From an uncultured Prevotellaceae bacterium (GTDB lineage Bacteria; Bacteroidota; Bacteroidia; Bacteroidales; Bacteroidaceae), in contig CAMJLI010000008.1 in the NCBI GenBank assembly GCA_946406585.1, positions 1 through 31,833 on the forward strand: 31,833 nt of DNA, written 5' to 3'. This document shows, piece after piece, positions 23,963-31,833 of the stretch. Under the pieces are notes generated by a model, which did not search any database, was not told the origin of the DNA, and was given only the letters and a program-made list of their open reading frames with translations. The stretch's first letter is position 1; each line of letters begins with the position of its first letter. A program made the position numbers and the translations under genes.

Positions 23963-24043
23963 TTTGCGAGAGATGCCTGACATCTTAAAAAAGTAGGTGA
24001 TCAAAATTAGATGATAGTATTTTATGAATTATTTGGATGCAGA

Positions 24044-24099
24044 TTTTTTACTCAGACGAAGGAGCATAGCGGGCTATGTAACTGAGGATGAGTGAAAAA
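24044..24099. repeat. Structured inverted repeat, first half
   Basis: TTTTTTACTC (24044-24053) pairs with GAGTGAAAAA (24090-24099), with one T-G pair. Inside, CATAGC (24065-24070) pairs with GCTATG (24073-24078). This looks like a folded or transposable intergenic element, possibly one with other copies in the genome. No second copy is seen in this window. Confidence 0.5.
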
Positions 24100-24112
24100 G
24101 ATGCGCCAAAGA

Positions 24113-24174
24113 AAGTTACGATTAAGCGAGAGGGAAGCCAAATGTATTTGAGCTTGCCCGAGCGTGAGTAACTT
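24113..24174. repeat. Structured inverted repeat, second half
   Basis: AAGTTAC (24113-24119) pairs with GTAACTT (24168-24174). Inside, GGG-AAGC-CAAAT (24132-24143) pairs with ATTTG-GCTT-CCC (24146-24159) with two one-base bulges and a 2-nt turn. The nested pairing makes a long rod with an internal loop. It may be part of the same element as 24044-24099. Confidence 0.5.
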
Positions 24175-24176
24175 AG

Positions 24177-26492
<2,316 letters not shown>

Positions 26493-26512
26493 TTTCGTTT
26501 GTTTCGCAAAAA

Positions 26513-26544
26513 TTTGTGATTTCGGCCATTATGTGTTAACTTTG
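26513..26544 (+). promoter_or_regulatory. Bacteroidota-type promoter for pulA-susA
   Basis: TTTG (26513-26516), 20 nt, then TAACTTTG (26537-26544) fit both promoter elements. The predicted transcript starts near 26551, about 45 nt before the ATG. No LacI-type operator is present nearby. Confidence 0.7.
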
Positions 26545-26553
26545 CAGCCGCTC

Positions 26554-26570
26554 TTGCTGAAAGACAGCAA
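26554..26570 (+). other. Hairpin at the 5' end of the pulA message
   Basis: TTGCTG (26554-26559) and CAGCAA (26565-26570) form a 6-bp stem with a 5-nt loop, within a few bases of the predicted transcription start. Such placement could protect the 5' end of the mRNA. Confidence 0.4.
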
Positions 26571-26596
26571 AGTGCGCATAAATAAATAATGGAAAA

Positions 26597-28561
26597 ATGA
26601 AAAGATTTTTGACCGCATTGGCTACTGTGTTACTCATGCAACCCATACATGCACAGAAATTTGATTTCAATGAATGCAACGTGGAACTTCAAAAAACCAC
26701 GTTCAGACTCTTGGCACCTGCTGATGCAAAGGAGGTGAAACTTAGACTTTACACCCAAGCAGTGGGGGGCAAACCAATAAAGACGGTCAAGATGACTTGC
26801 AATGATGGCATTTGGACTGCCGTGGTGCCAATGGTGAAGGCATGGATGGTGGGGAAATACTACACTTTCGACGTCACCGGCGACAAAAAGGTGTGGAAAG
26901 AAACTCCGGGCGTCTTTGCCAAGGCTGTTGGGGTGAACGGCAAGAGGGCTTTCATTGTGGACATGGGTGAAACCAATCCGTTCGAGTGGAATTTGGACAA
27001 ACGTCCGGCTCTGAATTCACCTGCGGATTTGGTCATCTACGAAATGCACCATCGTGATTATTCCATCGCCCGCAACATAAACTTGGCCCAAAGCGAGCTA
27101 AACGGGGGAAGAGCCAGCACCGACTACCCGGGAAAATTCCTTGCCTTGGTGGAAGACTGGTCGATAGACCACCTGAAAAAACTTGGTGTCAATGCTGTCC
27201 ATATCCTCCCTTCATTCGACTTCGCGTCAATTGACGAGAGCAACGACAACCCACAGTATAATTGGGGATATGACCCTCTCAACTACAATGTGCCAGAAGG
27301 CTCTTACGCCACTGATGTGGCTACGCCGTCAGCCCGCATCCGTGAGTTCAAGCTCATGGTGAAGAAACTGCATGATGCAGGCATCAGGGTCATCCTCGAT
27401 GTGGTGTACAATCACACATTCAATGTTGATGGCAGCAATTTCCAACTCACATACCCCGACCACTATTACCGCAAGACCGCCAGTGGCGAGTATAGCAACG
27501 GGTCGGGATGTGGCAACGAGACCGCTTCAGAAAGACAGCACATGCGCGACTTCATGGTGGAGAGTGTGAAGTATTGGATAAACGAATATCATGTCGATGG
27601 ATTCCGCTTCGACTTGATGGGTGTGCATGATATCGAGACCATGAACATCATAAGGGCAGAAGTTGACAAGATAGACCCTTCAATCTTCATCTATGGTGAA
27701 GGATGGTCTGCCGGGCAATGTGCTTATCCCTCCGACAAGCTTGCAACAAAGGCAAACATACCCAACATGCCACGAATAGCGGCTTTCAGCGATGAATTGC
27801 GCGATGCCTTGCGCGGACCTTTCGACGATGACACCAAGAGTGCGTTCCTCGCAGGAAAGACAGGGGATGAGGAGAGCATCAAGTATGGAATCGCAGGAGG
27901 CATTGAGCATCCGCAAGTGGATTTCACGAAGGTGAACTATACGAAGAAAGCATGGGCAACACAGCCCACACAGATGATAGCTTACGTGAGTTGCCACGAT
28001 GACATGTGCCTCGTTGACCGTCTGCGCGCTTCCATTCCCGGCATAGGTACAGATGAGTTGATAAGGCTTGACCTCCTGGCACAGACGGCTGTGCTGACAT
28101 CGCAAGGCGTGCCTTTCATACTGTCTGGCGAGGAACTGCTGCGCAACAAAAAAGGCGTGCACAATAGCTTCGAGTCTCCTGACTCCATAAACCAGCTTAA
28201 CTGGAACAACTTGGTGAAATACCCTCAGGTGTTCGATTACTATAGCAAGCTCATACAATTGCGCAAGAATCATCCTGCCTTCCGTCTTGCTGATGCACAG
28301 AAGGTAAGGGAATCTCTCGAATTCATGCCAACACAACCCGCCATGGTGGCCTTCACACTCAAGAACCACGCAGGAGGGGATGTCTGGAACAATATTGTTG
28401 TGGTGCTGAATGCAAGCAAGGAGACGCGACAAGTCGAACTGCCCAAGGACACGTACACCGTGGTCTGCTCAAATGGAAAGATAGATGAAAATGGCCTTGA
28501 GAAGATCAACGGAAGCACTGTGCAGGTGGCACCGCAATCAGCACTAATCCTTCATAATTGA
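26597..28561 (+). CDS. pulA: Type I pullulanase, GH13, secreted to the periplasm
   Basis: The enzyme cuts alpha-1,6 branch links. A signal peptide (MKRFLTALATVLLMQPIHAQ) is followed by a CBM48-like domain (about 25-115). The GH13 barrel then has the type I pullulanase motif YNWGYDPLNYNVPEGSY (about 220-236). The catalytic triad is D339 in GFRFDLMGVHD, E368 in IYGEGW and D468 in YVSCHDDM. Length 654 aa is normal for a type I enzyme with one CBM48. No lipobox is present, so it is probably periplasmic. susA follows 14 nt downstream, so the two form an operon under the promoter at 26513-26544. Confidence 0.93.
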   Translation: MKRFLTALATVLLMQPIHAQKFDFNECNVELQKTTFRLLAPADAKEVKLRLYTQAVGGKPIKTVKMTCNDGIWTAVVPMVKAWMVGKYYTFDVTGDKKVWKETPGVFAKAVGVNGKRAFIVDMGETNPFEWNLDKRPALNSPADLVIYEMHHRDYSIARNINLAQSELNGGRASTDYPGKFLALVEDWSIDHLKKLGVNAVHILPSFDFASIDESNDNPQYNWGYDPLNYNVPEGSYATDVATPSARIREFKLMVKKLHDAGIRVILDVVYNHTFNVDGSNFQLTYPDHYYRKTASGEYSNGSGCGNETASERQHMRDFMVESVKYWINEYHVDGFRFDLMGVHDIETMNIIRAEVDKIDPSIFIYGEGWSAGQCAYPSDKLATKANIPNMPRIAAFSDELRDALRGPFDDDTKSAFLAGKTGDEESIKYGIAGGIEHPQVDFTKVNYTKKAWATQPTQMIAYVSCHDDMCLVDRLRASIPGIGTDELIRLDLLAQTAVLTSQGVPFILSGEELLRNKKGVHNSFESPDSINQLNWNNLVKYPQVFDYYSKLIQLRKNHPAFRLADAQKVRESLEFMPTQPAMVAFTLKNHAGGDVWNNIVVVLNASKETRQVELPKDTYTVVCSNGKIDENGLEKINGSTVQVAPQSALILHN

Positions 28562-28575
28562 CATTAGAAAACACC

Positions 28576-30465
28576 ATGAAAAATATCTATGTACTCGTAT
28601 TCCTCCTCACCATTTCATCCCATATTAATGCAGCTGTGAATATCGACCGTATAGAACCAACCGACTGGTATGTTGGATTGAAAAATCCAACACTCCAGTT
28701 GATGGTCTACGGAAAGGATGTGAAGTCGGCCTTGGTGACCACTGATTACCCCGGCGTGAGGATCGACTCCATTGTGAGACTTGACTCACCCAATTATTTG
28801 TTGGTGTATCTCAACCTAAGTGGCGCCCAACCAGGGGAGATGTCACTGAAATTCGCCAATGGCAAGCAACGCAAGACCGTCAAGTATCTCTTGAAGCAGA
28901 GGGAAATGTCTGGCGACAAGAGAATTGGCTTTTCCAATGCCGACGTCCTCTACATGCTGATGCCAGACAGATTTGCCAGTGGGAGTGACTTGAATGACCA
29001 GATAAAGGGGTTGAATGAATATGTGAATGACAGAAGTCAGCCAAGCCTGAGGCATGGAGGCGACCTTGAGGGCATCCGACAGCATCTTGACTATTTCAAC
29101 CAACTTGGAGTGACGGCGCTATGGTTCACTCCTGTGTTGGAGAACAACTCGCCCGACAACAACGGATTCAGCACATATCATGGGTATGCCACCACAAACT
29201 ATTATCGTGTGGATCCTCGATTCGGCACCAACGACGAATATCGCAGACTGATAGATGAAGCACACCAGCATGGGCTGAAGGTCGTCATGGACATGATATT
29301 CAACCATTGCGGGTTTGAGCATCCATGGGTGGCCGACATGCCTTCACAAGATTGGTTCAACTTGCCGCAATGGCTCAAGGAGTCGGGTGGCACCTCCAAT
29401 CCCCAAGGCACGTCTTTCCTGCAGACAAGTTACAAGCTGACACCGGTGGTAGACCCTTATGCTTCTGACGTGGACTTGAAAGAGACGGTGGAGGGATGGT
29501 TCGTCCCCACAATGCCCGACCTCAACCAGAAGAACCCACATGTGATGAACTACCTCATCCAAAACAGCGTCTGGTGGATAGAGACAATGGGCATCGACGG
29601 CATAAGAATGGACACTTATCCATACGCCGACAAAATAGGAATGGCACGATGGATGAAAACGCTCGATGAGGAATATCCCAATTTCAATACCGTGGGAGAG
29701 ACATGGGTTACAGAGCCGGCATATACAGCCACATGGCAGAAAGGCTCAAAATTGTCTGAGCACGACAGCTACTTGAAGACAGTGATGGACTTCAGCTTCT
29801 TCGACAAGATAAATACAGCCAAGAATGAGGAGACCGATGCATGGTGGAATGGCTTCAACCGCATCTACAACAGTTTGGTATACGATTACCTGTATCCCAA
29901 CCCGTCAAGTGTGATGGCTTTCATCGAAAACCATGACACCGACCGCTTCCTCGGCAATGGCTCCGACACCCTTGCCTTGAAGCAGGCGCTTGCCTTGCTC
30001 CTCACCATCAACCGCACTCCGCAACTCTATTATGGCACCGAGGTGCTGATGAACGGCACCAAAGAGGTGACTGACGGCAATGTCAGAAAGGATTTCCCAG
30101 GCGGATTCCCCGGCGACAAGAAGAATGCCTTCACGAGTGAAGGGAGAACAAAGGCGGAGAATGCCATGTTCGACTGGTGCAGCCGGCTATTGCATTGGCG
30201 TCAGGGCAACGATGTCATCATACGAGGCAAGCAGACGCAGTTCATTCCGTGGAAAGGAGTGTATGTGGTGGCAAGGCAATGGCAAGGCAAAACCGTGATG
30301 ACAATCATCAATGGCACTCGGCAGAAGGCCGCTCTCGAAGTGCAGAGGTACAAGGAGGTGATAGGATCTCATTCCTCGGCCAAGGATGTCTTGACAGGGC
30401 GCACCGTGCGTATCGACAATGACGTGAATCTGAGACCGCGCCAGACCTTGATCATTGAGTTTTAG
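28576..30465 (+). CDS. susA: GH13 neopullulanase/cyclomaltodextrinase, SusA type, periplasmic
   Basis: The start at 28576 begins a signal peptide (MKNIYVLVFLLTISSHINA); the frame extends 6 codons upstream over the pulA stop, but that part is not signal-like. Residues about 22-120 form the cyclomaltodextrinase-type N-terminal domain (IEPTDWYVGLKNPTLQLMVYG). The barrel has YMLMPDRFASG, VMDMIFNHCG, and the triad D346 in GIDGIRMDTYP, E375 in NTVGETWV and D454 in FIENHDTDRF. Length 629 aa agrees with the SusA neopullulanase. It cuts maltodextrins in the periplasm to shorter sugars. It is second in the pulA-susA operon. No terminator was recognised directly after it. Confidence 0.92.
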   Translation: MKNIYVLVFLLTISSHINAAVNIDRIEPTDWYVGLKNPTLQLMVYGKDVKSALVTTDYPGVRIDSIVRLDSPNYLLVYLNLSGAQPGEMSLKFANGKQRKTVKYLLKQREMSGDKRIGFSNADVLYMLMPDRFASGSDLNDQIKGLNEYVNDRSQPSLRHGGDLEGIRQHLDYFNQLGVTALWFTPVLENNSPDNNGFSTYHGYATTNYYRVDPRFGTNDEYRRLIDEAHQHGLKVVMDMIFNHCGFEHPWVADMPSQDWFNLPQWLKESGGTSNPQGTSFLQTSYKLTPVVDPYASDVDLKETVEGWFVPTMPDLNQKNPHVMNYLIQNSVWWIETMGIDGIRMDTYPYADKIGMARWMKTLDEEYPNFNTVGETWVTEPAYTATWQKGSKLSEHDSYLKTVMDFSFFDKINTAKNEETDAWWNGFNRIYNSLVYDYLYPNPSSVMAFIENHDTDRFLGNGSDTLALKQALALLLTINRTPQLYYGTEVLMNGTKEVTDGNVRKDFPGGFPGDKKNAFTSEGRTKAENAMFDWCSRLLHWRQGNDVIIRGKQTQFIPWKGVYVVARQWQGKTVMTIINGTRQKAALEVQRYKEVIGSHSSAKDVLTGRTVRIDNDVNLRPRQTLIIEF

Positions 30466-30603
30466 ACTCTCGGAAAGGTCGTAGTGCAGATGGAATTAGT
30501 TAAGAGTTAATAAACTACCTTGTTGTAGGTTAAAAAACAATAACATCATTCAACATTTTTGCGTTTTTCTCGTCTATTATATACAATAATGCATGATGTC
30601 AAG

Positions 30604-30618
30604 TAAAGCCTGGCTTTA
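30604..30618. other. Short palindrome upstream of the OmpA-family lipoprotein gene
   Basis: TAAAGCCTGGCTTTA is symmetric around its middle base and lies 48 nt before the ATG at 30667. GATGTC occurs just before it and again shortly after, as a direct repeat. It might be an operator or a leader hairpin. The rest of the 201-nt gap (30466-30666) is A/T-rich, and I found no exact TAnnTTTG element in it. Confidence 0.4.
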
Positions 30619-30666
30619 TGGATGTCTGAGAGAAAAGGTCATATATAAATTATTAATTCAATAATC

Positions 30667-31524
30667 ATGAGAAATAAGGTTTTATTGTTTTCAGTGGTGG
30701 CGGCAGGACTGCTCATGAGCAGTTGTGCCAGCAAAAAGGATTTGGTGAATTGCCAAAACGAGAATCGTGTGCTGTCGAGCAATTATCAAGATGCCAAGGA
30801 CCAGTTGGCAAACACCAACGCCCAGCTGGCAGCCAGCAATTCGCGCGTGCAGAGTCTGGAAGAGCAATTGGCTCAAGCCAAAAGAGACTATGCCAGGTTG
30901 CAACGCTCGCTGGACAAGAGTCTTGACAATTCAAGCAAGACAAATGTCAGCATAGAGAAGTTGGTTGACCAGATCAACGAGTCCAACCAATACATCAGGC
31001 ATCTTGTGGAGGTGAAGAGCAAGAGCGACTCCCTCTCGATGGTGCTCACCAACAACCTCACTCGCTCGCTCAGCAAGGAAGAGATGAAAGAGGTTGATGT
31101 GCAAGTGCTCAAGGGCGTGGTTTATATTTCATTGGCCGACAACATGCTCTACAAGAGCGGTAGCTATGAAATAAACAACAGGGCTCAGGAGACATTGAGC
31201 AAGGTGGCAAAGATCATCATGGACTACAAGGATTTCGACGTTCTTGTGGAAGGCAACACCGACGATGTGCCCATCAAACGTGAGAATATCCGCAACAACT
31301 GGGACTTGAGCTGTCTGCGTGCTTCAAGTGTGGTGCAATACTTGCAAAACAATTTTGGCGTTGACCCGAAGAGGCTCACAGCAGGAGGCCGAGGAGAGTA
31401 TAATCCTCTGACCACAAACGACACCGATACAGGTCGCCAGCGCAACAGGCGCACACAAATCATCATCACTCCGAAACTCGACCAGTTCATGGAACTCATC
31501 GACCAGGCACCGGATAATGAATAA
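30667..31524 (+). CDS. OmpA-family lipoprotein with coiled coil and peptidoglycan-binding domain
   Basis: A lipoprotein signal ends in LMSSC (C20). Residues about 28-130 are a Q/N/L/K-rich coiled coil (LANTNAQLAASNSRVQSLEE). Residues about 140-270 form an OmpA/MotB-like domain with DVLVEGNTDDVP, NNWDLSCLRASSVVQYL and KRLTAGGRGEYNP; the Asp of NNWDLS and the Arg of CLRA fit the family's peptidoglycan contact. It should tether the outer membrane to the cell wall and is probably a housekeeping gene unrelated to starch use. It stands alone between a 201-nt upstream gap and a strong terminator. Its relation to the other OmpA-family gene (9089-10231) is only at the C-terminal domain. Confidence 0.9.
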   Translation: MRNKVLLFSVVAAGLLMSSCASKKDLVNCQNENRVLSSNYQDAKDQLANTNAQLAASNSRVQSLEEQLAQAKRDYARLQRSLDKSLDNSSKTNVSIEKLVDQINESNQYIRHLVEVKSKSDSLSMVLTNNLTRSLSKEEMKEVDVQVLKGVVYISLADNMLYKSGSYEINNRAQETLSKVAKIIMDYKDFDVLVEGNTDDVPIKRENIRNNWDLSCLRASSVVQYLQNNFGVDPKRLTAGGRGEYNPLTTNDTDTGRQRNRRTQIIITPKLDQFMELIDQAPDNE

Positions 31525-31556
31525 TGGTAGTTTAAGTGTTATATATATAATGTAAG

Positions 31557-31588
31557 GGGCATGCTGAACAGCATGCCCTGTTTTTTTT
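31557..31588 (+). terminator. Strong intrinsic terminator after the OmpA-family lipoprotein gene
   Basis: GGGCATGCTG (31557-31566) and CAGCATGCCC (31569-31578) are perfect inverted copies, with TG and then eight T (31581-31588). It begins 33 nt past the stop. No T-run lies on the other side, so it serves mainly the + strand. Confidence 0.92.
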
Positions 31589-31623
31589 GCCAAGCGTGGC
31601 TATTATTGTTGAAGTCTTGCTCC

Positions 31624-31833
31624 TTATCTTTCGCTTTTTATGCTTCTCACTTCTCCATCTTTTCCAAGTACGGTAAAAGTGTGGATGTATGCTTTTATGA
31701 ATGGATAGGCGACGAAATCTTGAAATGAACGCACTTCATTGCCATCGATGCTGAGGATGATGTCACCCTGGCGGAACCCGTTTTTGTAATGTGGACTGCC
31801 TTCCCAAACCAATCCCACTGCCGCCTTGTTGTC
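31624..31833 (-). CDS. C-terminal end of a PDZ-domain protein (5' end outside the window)
   Basis: The - strand frame is open from the last base of the window to the TAA at 31626-31624, giving 69 residues. VGLVWEGSPHYKNGFRQGD and ILSIDGNEVRSFQDF form the carboxylate-loop side and core of a PDZ domain, which binds peptide ends or aids proteases. In Bacteroidota such a domain often ends aspartyl-protease-like or S41-type proteins, but the catalytic part is not in the window, so I cannot say which. It converges with the OmpA-family lipoprotein gene. Confidence 0.72.
   Translation of the reverse strand, partial: DNKAAVGLVWEGSPHYKNGFRQGDIILSIDGNEVRSFQDFVAYPFIKAYIHTFTVLGKDGEVRSIKSER

Noticed and set aside
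23971..23985. AGATG/CATCT hairpin after malQ as terminator
   Set aside because: The stem is only 5 bp and is followed by A, not T, on the + strand.

Overview
The window looks like chromosomal DNA of a Bacteroidota bacterium, most likely Prevotella or a close relative. The evidence is a complete SusC/SusD-type starch locus, promoter elements of the Bacteroidota type (TAnnTTTG at -7, in two cases with TTTG 20 nt upstream), almost no Shine-Dalgarno sequences, and secreted enzymes ending in a short C-terminal segment that resembles a type IX secretion signal. The genus is an inference from overall gene style.

Layout. (1) 1-5131, + strand: a defence module. It has the 3' part of a coiled-coil, tail-anchored membrane protein, then an McrB-type AAA+ protein with a PUA/EVE-like domain inserted between Walker A and Walker B, then an McrC-type PD-(D/E)XK nuclease whose start overlaps the mcrB stop. 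This part is visibly richer in A/T than the rest. (2) 5349-8910, - strand: a GH53 endo-galactanase with its own full promoter, and a secreted GH13 alpha-amylase with a CBM26-like module. (3) 9089-18217, - strand: susC-susD-susE-susF followed by an OmpA-family gene and a terminator. (4) 18527-23962, + strand, divergent from susC: LacI-family regulator, MFS sugar transporter, SemiSWEET transporter, and a CBM20-CBM20-GH77 4-alpha-glucanotransferase. (5) 24273-30465, + strand: GH97 alpha-glucosidase (susB type), type I pullulanase, and SusA-type neopullulanase. (6) 30667-31833: an OmpA-family lipoprotein with a strong terminator, and the C-terminal end of a PDZ-domain protein on the opposite strand.

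How it would work together: the secreted amylase and the SusCDEF surface complex bind and cut starch and import maltodextrins. Periplasmic GH97, pullulanase and neopullulanase trim and debranch them. The MFS and SemiSWEET proteins move the resulting sugars across the inner membrane, and the CBM20-GH77 enzyme rearranges maltose and short glucans in the cytoplasm.

The most interesting signal is regulatory. A 14-bp LacI-type near-palindrome with a central CG occurs twice: once midway between the divergent susC and lacI promoters, and once upstream of the secreted amylase. In all three cases it lies 54-56 nt upstream of a TAnnTTTG element that lacks a recognisable -33 element. This suggests that the LacI-family protein acts as an activator, or as a long-range regulator, of a starch regulon. 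It would be unlike the SusR system of Bacteroides.
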